From assembly GCF_963675985.1 (NCBI RefSeq), contig NZ_OY780957.1, positions 1 to 64,000 of the forward strand: 64,000 nucleotides of DNA, in the 5' to 3' direction. Of this stretch, positions 42,518 to 50,542 are shown one piece after another (within the stretch, counting starts at the first letter, position 1; every line of letters starts with the position of its first letter). Made by a program: the position numbers and the translations under genes. Source of the DNA: an uncultured Roseibium sp. Lineage in GTDB: Bacteria; Pseudomonadota; Alphaproteobacteria; Rhizobiales; Stappiaceae. A model generated the notes under the pieces. It was not told the origin of the DNA, did not search any database, and saw nothing but the letters and a program-made list of their open reading frames with translations.

Positions 42518-42976
42518 CTACTCCACCGCGTAAAGCGCAATCTCGACCGAGTTCCTGTTCCGGCCACCCGCGCCCACAAACAGCATGCGGTTCACCCAGG
42601 CGTAGCGTTCGTCGCCCGTTTCCAGCCTTGCATGGGTACGCATATAATACTGCGACGGGTCCACAGGCTCACCGCGCCCGACCGCTGCGATGACCTCCGG
42701 AGCCCCGTGGCGATAGCCGAAATTGAGGATCTCGATGATGGCGCCGTCATCGGTCTCGAAGGCATACCGGGTATCGAGCTCGGCCATGCCGTCGGAAAAG
42801 ACGGTCTGCCAGTCCGCACCCAGGTTCAGGATCTTTCCGTTGATCTTCGGCCCGCGCACGGTCCCGCCGATGATCGGAATGATCCGCCGTTTCCCGGCCC
42901 GTCCATCCCCCATTTCCATGATGTCGGCCAGTTCGACAGTGAGATCGCAGAAATGCGTCAGAACCGGTGTAACCAA
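42518..42976 (-). CDS. DUF3237 domain-containing protein
   Basis: A 152-residue protein matching DUF3237: LTVELADIMEMGDGRAGKRRIIPIIGGTVRGPKINGKIL, then TRYAFETDDGAIIEILNFGYRHG and a C-terminal RYAWVNRMLFVGAGGR. It forms a small beta-barrel-like fold; function unproven, often near genes for aromatic or phenolic degradation. Its gene diverges from the FAD monooxygenase gene across 208 bases. Confidence 0.85.
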   Translation of the reverse strand: MVTPVLTHFCDLTVELADIMEMGDGRAGKRRIIPIIGGTVRGPKINGKILNLGADWQTVFSDGMAELDTRYAFETDDGAIIEILNFGYRHGAPEVIAAVGRGEPVDPSQYYMRTHARLETGDERYAWVNRMLFVGAGGRNRNSVEIALYAVE

Positions 42977-43184
42977 GTTGATTCCCCTTCAAATCCGTTC
43001 CCCAGGTGCCGGTTTCCCCCGCACCCCGCGCTTCAAGCAAGCGCGTTTACTTCACACGTGATGTTTTGTATCACGAAACCAACATAACAGCGGTAGCCCT
43101 GGCAACGGAACGCGAAAACCCGGTCGGGCAACATCTGTTGAAAAAGAATAAACGGGAGGCGGGTCTGAGGACCCGAACACATTC

Positions 43185-44453
43185 ATGACCATCCTGATCG
43201 CCGGTGGCGGTATCGCCGGCCTCTCCATGGGTCTGACCTGTCACCAGATCGGCGCGCCTTTCAGAATTTACGAAACCGCCCCGGAGATCAAACCGCTCGG
43301 CGTCGGTATCAACCTGCAACCCAACGCCATTCGCGAACTCTACGAACTCGGCTTTGAGGACAGCCTGCCGAAGATTGGCGTCCAGACGCGGGAATTCGGT
43401 CTCTTCTCCAAGAAAGGCCTTGAGATCTGGACCGAGCCGCGCGGCAAATGGGCGGGCTACAACTGGCCGCAATATTCGGTCCATCGCGGCGAACTGCAGA
43501 TGATGCTCTACCGTGAACTTATCCGCCGCGCCGGGCCGGACTGCGTGGTTGCCGGCCAGCGGGCAGTCGGCTTCAGCAACACCTACAAGGGCGCCGCCCT
43601 CCACCTGAAATCCACCGTCGACGGCACGGAGCGAACCGTTGAGGGCGATCTTGTCATCGGCGCCGACGGCATTCATTCCGCCATCCGCGCGCAGATGAAC
43701 CCGGACGAAGGCGCGCCGAAATGGGGCGGCCCGGTGCTATGGCGCGGCACCGCCAGAGCGAAACCCTTCCGCACCGGCGCGACCATGGTCATGATCGGTC
43801 ATTCCACCCAGCGGATCGTCGCCTATCCGATCTCCGAAGCCGACCCGAAAACGGGCCTTGCCACCATCAACTGGATCACCGAACTCTCTTTCGACGCGTC
43901 GCAAGGATGGAACCGGGGTGACTGGAACCGGCTGGCCAACATCGACGATTTCATGCCCAGGTTTACCGACTGGACCTACGACTGGCTCGACCTGCCCGCC
44001 CTCGTCGCCGGCGCCGACGCGGTCTACGAATATCCGATGGTCGACCGCGACCCGCTGGACCACTGGACGGACGGCAACGTGACGCTGATGGGCGATGCTG
44101 CCCATGCCACCTATCCGGTGGGATCCAATGGCGCCAGCCAGGCGATCGTCGACGCCCGCAGGCTGGGCGCTGCCCTGCTGGAGCACGGCGTGACCCATGC
44201 CGCCCTCAAGGCCTATGAGGAGGACATGCTCCCCCTCACCACCCGTTTGATCATGACCAACCGGGGCAGCGGCCCTGACGCAGTGCTCCAGGTTGTCGAG
44301 GACCGTTGCGGCGGAGAGTTCAACGACATCGGCGACGTCATTTCCAAGGACGAACTGGCCGATCACGCGACCAAGTACAAGGCGGTTGCCGGCTTCGCCA
44401 TCCAGGCGCTGAACAGCCAGCCGTCGATCATTCCCGAAGGCGCGCATCTTTGA
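43185..44453 (+). CDS. FAD-dependent monooxygenase (class A flavoprotein)
   Basis: A 422-residue single-component flavoprotein hydroxylase. It has the FAD Rossmann motif LIAGGGIAGLSMGLTCHQIG at the N-terminus, the arginine/aspartate region VIGADGIHSAIRAQMNP (DG motif) near 160, and GDAAHATYPVGSNGASQAIVDARRLG (GD motif) near 305. Relatives include salicylate hydroxylase-like enzymes and PhzS. It probably hydroxylates an aromatic or heteroaromatic acid; the substrate cannot be named. A 3-HIBADH-type dehydrogenase follows after 174 bases, and a DUF3237 gene is divergent, suggesting a small catabolic unit. Confidence 0.88.
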   Translation: MTILIAGGGIAGLSMGLTCHQIGAPFRIYETAPEIKPLGVGINLQPNAIRELYELGFEDSLPKIGVQTREFGLFSKKGLEIWTEPRGKWAGYNWPQYSVHRGELQMMLYRELIRRAGPDCVVAGQRAVGFSNTYKGAALHLKSTVDGTERTVEGDLVIGADGIHSAIRAQMNPDEGAPKWGGPVLWRGTARAKPFRTGATMVMIGHSTQRIVAYPISEADPKTGLATINWITELSFDASQGWNRGDWNRLANIDDFMPRFTDWTYDWLDLPALVAGADAVYEYPMVDRDPLDHWTDGNVTLMGDAAHATYPVGSNGASQAIVDARRLGAALLEHGVTHAALKAYEEDMLPLTTRLIMTNRGSGPDAVLQVVEDRCGGEFNDIGDVISKDELADHATKYKAVAGFAIQALNSQPSIIPEGAHL

Positions 44454-44627
44454 GCCCCTCGCCCCGGCGCATGCCCGGATAATGGTCGCGCCGGCGAACG
44501 CTGCACAGGAGCTTTTCCTCAACCACCCCTTGCATGCCCCCGTCCGGTGCTGTTCCTTCAACGTGAGGAACGCACATCAACCTGGCGTGCTGCAGAATGA
44601 CAGCAATTCCGGACGGGAGATATCGAC

Positions 44628-45530
44628 ATGGACAAACCGGTCATCGGCTTTATCGGCGTCGGCCTCATGGGCCACGGCATGGCAAAGAACATCGTCGAAA
44701 AGGGCTATCCGCTCGTCGTCATGGCACACCGCAACCGGGAGCCGGTTGAAGACCTCCTGCAACGCGGCGCGAGCGAAGCCAAAACCCCGAAGGAGATGGC
44801 CGAAAAATGCGACATCATCCATCTCTGCGTCTCCGCCAGCCCGCAGGTCGAGGACGTCGTCCGGGGCAAGAACGGTATCCTTGCCTCCGGCAAGAAGGGC
44901 CTCACCGTCATCGACTGCTCCACATCGGATCCGGTCTCGACACTTCAGATTGCCGCTGAACTGAAAGCCGCGGGCATGGATTTCGCCGACGCCCCCTTGT
45001 CGCGCACGCCCAGGGAAGCCGAAGCCGGCACGCTCGACACCATGGTCGGCGCAGCACCAGAGACTTTCAACCGGATCGAACCGATCCTGGAATGCTGGGC
45101 CGGGGTCATCGTTCATCTCGGAGAGGTCGGGCTCGGCCACAAGATGAAGCTGATCAACAATTTCGTCGCCATGGGATACGCGACCCTGTATTCGGAAGCC
45201 CTTGCAATCGCACGCAAATCCGGCCTGAGCATCGAACAGGTACATTCGGTGATCGGTCAAGGCCGTATGGCGAACGGCTTCTACGACACCTTCATGAAAT
45301 GGTCCGTCGATCGCGACGAGAACGCCCATAAGTTCACGATCGTCAATGCGCACAAGGACATGCGCTATCTCGCCAACATGGCCAACAGCGTCGGCGCGGT
45401 GAATTCGGTCCAGTCCGTGGTGAAGAACGCCTTCGCCGCCATGGAAGCGTCCGGACAGGGCGAAAAATACGTTCCCATGATCGCCGACTTCATTGCGAAG
45501 CTGAACGGCCTGCCGGAAGACGGGTCCTGA
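44628..45530 (+). CDS. NAD(P)-dependent beta-hydroxyacid dehydrogenase (3-HIBADH family)
   Basis: A 300-residue beta-hydroxyacid dehydrogenase. The N-terminal Rossmann fold starts IGFIGVGLMGHGMAKNIVEK, followed by CVSASPQVEDVV, then the substrate-binding segment DAPLSRTPREAEAGTLDTMVGA and the catalytic lysine in GLGHKMKLINNFVAMGYA. The family reduces or oxidises 3-hydroxyisobutyrate, tartronate semialdehyde or similar acids. GGGAG lies upstream of the ATG. Location after the monooxygenase gene suggests the same pathway. Confidence 0.9.
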   Translation: MDKPVIGFIGVGLMGHGMAKNIVEKGYPLVVMAHRNREPVEDLLQRGASEAKTPKEMAEKCDIIHLCVSASPQVEDVVRGKNGILASGKKGLTVIDCSTSDPVSTLQIAAELKAAGMDFADAPLSRTPREAEAGTLDTMVGAAPETFNRIEPILECWAGVIVHLGEVGLGHKMKLINNFVAMGYATLYSEALAIARKSGLSIEQVHSVIGQGRMANGFYDTFMKWSVDRDENAHKFTIVNAHKDMRYLANMANSVGAVNSVQSVVKNAFAAMEASGQGEKYVPMIADFIAKLNGLPEDGS

Positions 45531-45619
45531 AAGAAGGGCGGTCGGCATTTTGCCGTGGCCTGCCGCGCGCACTTGTGTCCTAATATCTCCCGTTACGTTA
45601 AGAACGAGGGGAATTCGCA

Positions 45620-45982
45620 GTGAAATTCATCAGGTTGGCCGCGGTTGCCGCAGCGCTTGCGGTATCCGTCTGTGCCGCTTCTGCGGCCGGTACGGGCTCG
45701 CAGGGGTATTTCCAGATCTACAACAACACCGAAGGCCATGTCGCCGTCGGCTTCTACACGAATGACGGCAGCGGCTGGAGCGACAACTGGCTGGCTGAGG
45801 AACTGGAGCCTGGAGAGTCTGCCAAGGCGGAATTTCAAGCAGATACCGGCAATTGCGATCAGACCTTCCAGATCGGATGGCTCGGAGAAGACGACAACGA
45901 AGTCATGGACGAACCGATCGCGATCGATATCTGCGAGGCCAGCAACGTCTATCTCGACGACAACGAGATCTATTACGACTGA
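45620..45982 (+). CDS. Small secreted protein of unknown function
   Basis: A 120-residue protein with a clear Sec signal peptide (FIRLAAVAAALAVSVCAASA-AG). The mature part is about 97 residues, acidic and beta-rich (YFQIYNNTEGHVAVGFYTND, SDNWLAEELEPGESAKAEF, FQIGWLGEDDNEVMDEPIAI, DDNEIYYD) with two cysteines (NCDQ, DICEA) that may pair. GAGGGG sits before the GTG start. No family recognised; it resembles small calcium-binding-like or lectin-like acidic secreted proteins only in composition. Confidence 0.75.
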   Translation: MKFIRLAAVAAALAVSVCAASAAGTGSQGYFQIYNNTEGHVAVGFYTNDGSGWSDNWLAEELEPGESAKAEFQADTGNCDQTFQIGWLGEDDNEVMDEPIAIDICEASNVYLDDNEIYYD

Positions 45983-46003
45983 CGTCCGGCTGCTTTGCCA
46001 AAA

Positions 46004-46028
46004 CAATGGCCGGCAAATGCCGGCCTTT
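46004..46028. terminator. Bidirectional terminator
   Basis: Seven-bp GC stem (46008-46014 with 46019-46025), loop AAAT, TTT on the plus strand and TTGTTTT on the minus strand. Placed between the two convergent small secreted-protein genes. Confidence 0.8.
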
Positions 46029-46046
46029 GTCAATTCACGGAAACCC

Positions 46047-46445
46047 TCAGGGATACTTGCGCTTCGCAGTCGCGGTCGCCAGTTTCTTGCCGCTCTTGTC
46101 TTTCGCAACAGCCGTCCACTGATAGGGGTGCGAGCCTCCCGGCGGGCAAGGGCTGTTATATTTGAATGCGCCGGCCCCGATCGTTTTCTTGCCGGCATAT
46201 TTCACCGTTCCGCCCCCATGGGCATAGGTCGGCACGGCGAGGTCTTTCATGTCGAACCGGATCGTCGCGGTTCCTTTGGGAACATTGCGCAGCTTGAAAA
46301 CCGGACTGGGCACCCGCCCCGGCCGTCCCGTCGTGCATTTGGGAATACTTCCCCACTGAAAACTGAAGTCGAAGGCGGATGCCGACCCGGACATGCCGAC
46401 GGTCCCGGCCACAAGCGCAATTCCTAACACCAATCCACGAAACAT
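46047..46445 (-). CDS. Small secreted PEBP-like (YbhB/YbcL-like) protein
   Basis: A 132-residue secreted protein. The signal peptide (MFRGLVLGIALVAGTVGMSG, cleavage after SASA) is preceded by GGAGG. The mature 108 residues keep parts of the phosphatidylethanolamine-binding-protein fold: FDMKDLAVPTYAHGGGTV (compare DPDAP...HGGG in YbhB) and NSPCPPGGSHPYQWTAVAKD (compare G.CPP.G.HRY.W). It is shorter than standard PEBPs (about 160-180), so it is either a minimal variant or a different family with convergent motifs. Role unknown. Confidence 0.7.
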   Translation of the reverse strand: MFRGLVLGIALVAGTVGMSGSASAFDFSFQWGSIPKCTTGRPGRVPSPVFKLRNVPKGTATIRFDMKDLAVPTYAHGGGTVKYAGKKTIGAGAFKYNSPCPPGGSHPYQWTAVAKDKSGKKLATATAKRKYP

Positions 46446-46545
46446 GAGATCCTCCGATAAATAAAACTCAAAAAGGGACGTGAGGACTATACCCCAATCC
46501 ATTGGATCCCGGCTAACTAAAGAGCAAAAATGAAATAAACGCGCA

Positions 46546-47529
46546 TCAGGCGTTACCGATGATGATCCCGGCGGCAAACACCAGCGATCCGCCAAGCACA
46601 ACCTGGAAGGCGGCGCGCAGGAACGGTGTGTCCATATAGCGGTTCTGAATCCAGGCGATCGCCCACAGTTCCACGAAAACGACGGCGGCGGCGACGCTCG
46701 TCGCGGTCCAGAACTTGGGGATGAGGTAGGGCAGCGCATGCCCCAGACCGCCAATGGCGGTCATGATCCCCGATGCCAGTCCACGCTTGATCGGTGACCC
46801 GCGTCCGGAGAGCACGCCATCGTCATGGGCGGCCTCGGTAAAGCCCATGGAAATCCCGGCCCCGACGGAGGCGGACAGGCCGACCAGAAACGTCTGCCAG
46901 GTATCCTGGGTGGCGAAGGCGGCGGCGAAAATCGGCGCGAGTGTGGAAACCGACCCGTCCATCAGTCCGGCAAGGCCGGGCTGAATATAGGTCAGGATGA
47001 GCTGACGGCGTTCAGTCTGCTGTTCCTCCTGCTGCACGTCCTCGGGCGTGTGTTTGAGCCCCAGTCGGTGCGCCAGGTTCTCATGCCCCTTTTCAGCCAG
47101 CGCCAGGTCACCCAGCAGCTTGCGCGTCCCGGCATCCGTCGCCTGTTTGGCGGCTTCAAGATAAAACCGGTAGGCCTGCGCCTCCATCTCCTCGGCCATG
47201 GCGCGCACCTTTTCCAGCCCCAGGGGCCGGACGAGCCAGTCGGGCTTGCGCTCGTAGTAGCCGCGCACATGCTCGCGCCGGATCAGAGGGATGGTTTCGC
47301 CGAATCGCTTCCGGTGCATCTCGATCAGGCGCCGTCGGTGCTCGCTCTCCTCCGCCGCCATGTCGTCGAAGACCTTCGCCGACTGCGGATACTGTTCGCG
47401 CAAGCCATCGGCATAAGCGTTGTAAATCCGGCCGTCGTCCTCTTCGGAGGAAATGGCAAGCGCCAGAATTTCCTGCTCGGAGAGGGACGAGAAATCCCGG
47501 CGACCCGGGCTTAGGAGGCGACTCAACAT
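46546..47529 (-). CDS. Membrane-bound ferritin/VIT1 iron-transport protein (erythrin-VIT1, MbfA-type)
   Basis: A 327-residue fusion. The N-terminal 165 residues are a ferritin-like four-helix domain with the di-iron pattern (SSEEDDGRIYNAYADGLREQ, DDMAAEESEHRRRLIEMH, EEMEAQAYRFYLEAAKQ, LAEKGHENLAHRLG). The C-terminal part is a VIT1/CCC1 membrane domain with five helices (LAGLMDGSVSTLAPIFAAAFAT, GLSASVGAGISMGFTEAAHDDG). Bradyrhizobium and Agrobacterium MbfA export ferrous iron and protect against iron and peroxide stress under Irr control. No ICE box could be confirmed upstream. The start at MLSRLL is preferred over a longer frame. Confidence 0.9.
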   Translation of the reverse strand: MLSRLLSPGRRDFSSLSEQEILALAISSEEDDGRIYNAYADGLREQYPQSAKVFDDMAAEESEHRRRLIEMHRKRFGETIPLIRREHVRGYYERKPDWLVRPLGLEKVRAMAEEMEAQAYRFYLEAAKQATDAGTRKLLGDLALAEKGHENLAHRLGLKHTPEDVQQEEQQTERRQLILTYIQPGLAGLMDGSVSTLAPIFAAAFATQDTWQTFLVGLSASVGAGISMGFTEAAHDDGVLSGRGSPIKRGLASGIMTAIGGLGHALPYLIPKFWTATSVAAAVVFVELWAIAWIQNRYMDTPFLRAAFQVVLGGSLVFAAGIIIGNA

Positions 47530-47690
47530 GTTTTGGCTCTCTGAATTCAGGAGGCGGCACCCCGGGTGATGGACCCATCCCCTCATGCGGCTCCCGTTCA
47601 AATGGCAACTTCAGACCATTCCCTATCTTATTGCCCGCTCGGGGAAAAGCGACCAATTGTCATGCTCGGCGCTAAAACCGCCCCGGACAC

Positions 47691-47724
47691 GAAAAACCCG
47701 CCGGAATGCCCATCCCGGCGGGTT
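47691..47724 (-). terminator. Rho-independent terminator for the O-methyltransferase gene
   Basis: Perfect 10-bp stem (47695-47704 with 47715-47724), 10-base loop, and a T run on the minus strand from the five A at 47692-47696. Confidence 0.8.
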
Positions 47725-47760
47725 CGTAAATTTCGCATGCCGAATGAACGGCGGGCGACC

Positions 47761-48783
47761 TTATTCCGGCTTGCGGCCATGAACGAGCATGGTCATGCCC
47801 GGAATCATGACCTTGACCTCGATATCGACGAAGCCGGCCGCGGTCATGAGTTCGGAAACATAGTCGCTGGTGATCGAGCGGGCTTCCGGATTGAAGGCGG
47901 TGTGCTGCAACTGCCAGAGGGCGGCAAGCTTCGGGCCTTCCCGGTTTTCGTCCACCATGAAGTCATGAACCATGAACCGGCCGCCCGGCGTGAGCGTTTC
48001 CATCGCCTTGCGTACCAGGCCCGGGATCGTGTTGCCCGGCACACCAGAAAAGAGATAGGACATCAGCACCGCATCTGCCGTTTCCGGCCACGGATCGGTA
48101 AGAGCATTCCCGGGCTGATAGGTGATCCGGTCGCTCAGGCCTTCCTTTGCGATGAACTCCTCGCCAACCTTGGCCACGTTGGGGAAATCCAGCACCGTCG
48201 ATGTCAGTTCCGGATAGGACTTGCACAGCGAAATCGAAAACGCCCCCGTTCCGCCGCCGACGTCCAGAAGCTTCCGCGTCGCCGAAAGATCGACCATCTT
48301 GGCAAGACCGCGTCCCGGTCCAAGCGACCCCGCGTGCTGAGATTCCGAATAAAGACGCGCCTCCTCCGGGTCGGAGAACCAGTCCGCATAGGACGCCACC
48401 TTGTCCTCTTCCAGCGAGCCGGTCAGCGCATCGTTCAACTGGGTCAGGAACGGATACATCTGCCGGTCGATCTGAAAACGCAGATAATCGCCGAAATCAT
48501 ATTTGCGGCCCTTGACCAGAAAGGCTTCGGCGGCCGGCGAGTTCGCGAAACCGTCATCCGACTTCCGCACCAGCCCGAGCGATGTCAGGGCGGTCAACAA
48601 TGTTGTCGCCCGGTCGACGTCCAGATCGGTCGCCGCCGCGACCTCTTCTGCGCTCATGGTTTTTTCGGACAGGGCGGAAAAAAGCCCCACATGCAGGGCG
48701 GAAAACAGAGCCTTGGAGCCCATGAAGGCAAATGCGATATCAGAGATTGCCTCGGCAGATTCCAACGGCTTTACAACGGTCAC
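47761..48783 (-). CDS. SAM-dependent O-methyltransferase, acetylserotonin/hydroxyneurosporene type
   Basis: A 340-residue methyltransferase with an N-terminal winged-helix dimerisation domain (SDIAFAFMGSKALFSALHVG, TTLLTALTSLGLVRKSDDGF) and a C-terminal SAM domain: motif I LLDVGGGTGAFSISLC, FPNVAKVGEEFI, DAVLMSYLFSGVP and MVHDFMVDENREGP. This is the caffeate/acetylserotonin/CrtF-like family. It could methylate a phenol, quinone or carotenoid intermediate; no pathway genes lie beside it. Starts with GTG after GGAGAAG. Confidence 0.88.
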   Translation of the reverse strand: MTVVKPLESAEAISDIAFAFMGSKALFSALHVGLFSALSEKTMSAEEVAAATDLDVDRATTLLTALTSLGLVRKSDDGFANSPAAEAFLVKGRKYDFGDYLRFQIDRQMYPFLTQLNDALTGSLEEDKVASYADWFSDPEEARLYSESQHAGSLGPGRGLAKMVDLSATRKLLDVGGGTGAFSISLCKSYPELTSTVLDFPNVAKVGEEFIAKEGLSDRITYQPGNALTDPWPETADAVLMSYLFSGVPGNTIPGLVRKAMETLTPGGRFMVHDFMVDENREGPKLAALWQLQHTAFNPEARSITSDYVSELMTAAGFVDIEVKVMIPGMTMLVHGRKPE

Positions 48784-48871
48784 GACAGAACTTCTCCATT
48801 CTCATTAAGTCAAACGGTCTCACCGCGAGAAAACACTCGCGATTTGTAAAAGATGTAGGCTGTTGCCGCGC

Positions 48872-48899
48872 ATTATAACGATTGTGCGCCGCAACGCAA
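48872..48899 (-). promoter_or_regulatory. Sigma-70-type promoter for the O-methyltransferase gene
   Basis: On the minus strand TTGCGT (48899-48894), 16-base spacer, TATAAT (48877-48872), a perfect -10. A 6-bp hairpin (CGCGAG/CTCGCG, 48824-48841) lies in the leader between it and the start codon. Confidence 0.55.
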
Positions 48900-49071
48900 A
48901 TTTTTGCACGGAGCTGTTGGAGTCGCACCCACAACTGACAAGACAGTCGGGATTTGATCGAAACCGATCTTCGACAATTCAACGCAAGAGAAGAAATACT
49001 ATAAGAAAAATCCATTGAACTTCGAATAAAAAGGGGTCGCAAGAAGAACCGGGCTGTCATAGTCTGCGCGC

Positions 49072-49545
49072 ATGCAGAAAGAGATATTTTTCGAAGATTT
49101 CAAGCTCGGCCAGGCGTACGATCTTGGCTCCAGATCAGTCACACGGGAAGAAATCATCGAATTCGCCTCCGAGTTCGATCCACAGCCCTTTCACCTGGAC
49201 GACGAAGCCGGAAAAGCCTCCCTGCTGGGCGGTTTGTCCGCGTCCGGATGGCATACGGGCGCCCTGGTCATGAGGCTGCTTGCGGACGGGCTCCTGAACC
49301 GGACCTCGAGTCAGGGCAGCAACAGCATCGACAAGCTGTCGTGGCTCAAACCCGTCTTTCCGGGCGACACATTGAGCGCGACGGCGACGGTCATCGCCAC
49401 GAGGGAGCTGAAATCGCGCCCGAACCTCGGCATCGTCACCTTCGAAATCAAGGTCCGCAATCAATCCGGAACGGACGTCATGCGCCAGATCGGACCGATT
49501 TTCTTCGGCCGGCGCACGGCCCTTGCCTCGGGAGCGGATAGCTGA
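49072..49545 (+). CDS. MaoC-family dehydratase (first of a tandem pair)
   Basis: A 157-residue hot-dog-fold protein of the MaoC/(R)-specific enoyl-CoA hydratase group. It has FEDFKLGQAYDLGSRSVTRE at the start, the hydratase catalytic region ASEFDPQPFHLDDEAGKASLLGGLSASGWHTGALVMRL with the Asp and His of the active loop, and the back strand SIDKLSWLKPVFPGDTLSATATV. The next gene encodes a second such protein, overlapping by one base; two MaoC subunits often form a heterodimer. Confidence 0.88.
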   Translation: MQKEIFFEDFKLGQAYDLGSRSVTREEIIEFASEFDPQPFHLDDEAGKASLLGGLSASGWHTGALVMRLLADGLLNRTSSQGSNSIDKLSWLKPVFPGDTLSATATVIATRELKSRPNLGIVTFEIKVRNQSGTDVMRQIGPIFFGRRTALASGADS

Positions 49546-50033
49546 TGACGACCTATTTCGAGGATATTGTCGTGGGTGAGGAAGTAACCCTCGGCAGCCA
49601 TACCTTTACCGCGGACGAAATCATCGCCTTTGCGAAAAAATACGACCCGCAGCCCTTTCACCTGAGCGAGGAGGCCGCGGCGAAAAGCCAGTTCGGACGG
49701 CTTTGCGCCTCAGGCTGGCACACGGCGGCTGTGTTCATGCGACTGAGCGTCGACATGGCCAAAGCCTTGAAGGCGGCCGCCCTGCAACGGGGCGAAGCGA
49801 TTGCCGAGGGCGGCCCCTCGCCCGGCTTTGAGGATCTCAAATGGCTCCGGCCCGTCTATGTAGGCGACACCATCACCTACAAGCGGGTCATCAGCGAAAA
49901 GATCGAAAGCCGAAGCCGTCCGCGGTGGGGCGTCGTGCGTTCGGAAAACCACGGCACCAACCAGAACGGCGAACCGGTGTTTTTCTTCAAGAGCGCGGTT
50001 TTCGTGGAACGAAGGCCGAAGCCAACCGATTAG
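49545..50033 (+). CDS. MaoC-family dehydratase (second of a tandem pair)
   Basis: A 162-residue protein similar to its neighbour: FEDIVVGEEVTLGSHTFTAD, KYDPQPFHLSEEAAAKSQFGRLCASGWHTAAVFMRL, FEDLKWLRPVYVGDTITYKRV. The ATG overlaps the upstream stop (TGATG). Catalytic Asp-His is present here too, so both copies could be active. Such tandem MaoC pairs are common in alphaproteobacterial fatty-acid or polyketide-type side pathways. Confidence 0.88.
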   Translation: MTTYFEDIVVGEEVTLGSHTFTADEIIAFAKKYDPQPFHLSEEAAAKSQFGRLCASGWHTAAVFMRLSVDMAKALKAAALQRGEAIAEGGPSPGFEDLKWLRPVYVGDTITYKRVISEKIESRSRPRWGVVRSENHGTNQNGEPVFFFKSAVFVERRPKPTD

Positions 50034-50052
50034 GCCAGAGACTGCGGGTATA

Positions 50053-50532
50053 TCAGAGACTGCGGGCGAGCAGCACCTCGTCATGGATCTCGATGCCATA
50101 GTCCCCACGCAACGGAAGATCCGGCTTCAGTTCCCGCTCCTTGTCGATCACCCCCTGGGCAATCCGTTCCAGGCGGAAACCGCGGCGCTGATAGAATCGG
50201 AACGCATCCAGATTGTCGTTGGAAGTCCGGACAAGCAAACGCTTCAATCCGTTTTCCCGGGCCTGATCGACCACGGCATTGAGCAGAAGAGTTCCAGTGC
50301 CGCTCCAGCGGCTCAGCGAATCCAGGGTCAGGATTTCCCACTCGTCCGGCCGCTTGATCAAGGTTACCAGACCGACCAGGTCCGCTTCGTCCAGCGCGAC
50401 GAAACCGGGCAGTTTCGATGCATCGACCATCTCGTCGTCGAGCAGGATCTCGGGCCCCGCCCAACGATTTGTCAGCAATTCGCGGACGGCTTCGTGATCT
50501 TCTTCCGTTATCGGACGGATCGTGACACTCAT
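50053..50532 (-). CDS. GNAT-family N-acetyltransferase
   Basis: A 159-residue acetyltransferase with IRPITEEDHEAVRELLTNRW at the start, GLVTLIKRPDEWEILTLDSL, the acetyl-CoA loop SRWSGTGTLLLNAVVDQARE (Q/RxxGxG/A-like) and NDNLDAFRFYQRRGFRLE near the end. Substrate unknown. The start (ATG at 50532) matches the beginning of the GNAT fold; a longer frame would add unrelated residues. It is convergent with the MaoC genes and downstream of bluB, ten bases apart. Confidence 0.88.
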   Translation of the reverse strand: MSVTIRPITEEDHEAVRELLTNRWAGPEILLDDEMVDASKLPGFVALDEADLVGLVTLIKRPDEWEILTLDSLSRWSGTGTLLLNAVVDQARENGLKRLLVRTSNDNLDAFRFYQRRGFRLERIAQGVIDKERELKPDLPLRGDYGIEIHDEVLLARSL

Positions 50533-50542
50533 CCTTGGGTCC

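Noticed and set aside
42977..43184. Possible operator around TTTTGTATCACGAAAC in the DUF3237/monooxygenase spacer
   Set aside because: The two halves match poorly and no regulator gene is adjacent.
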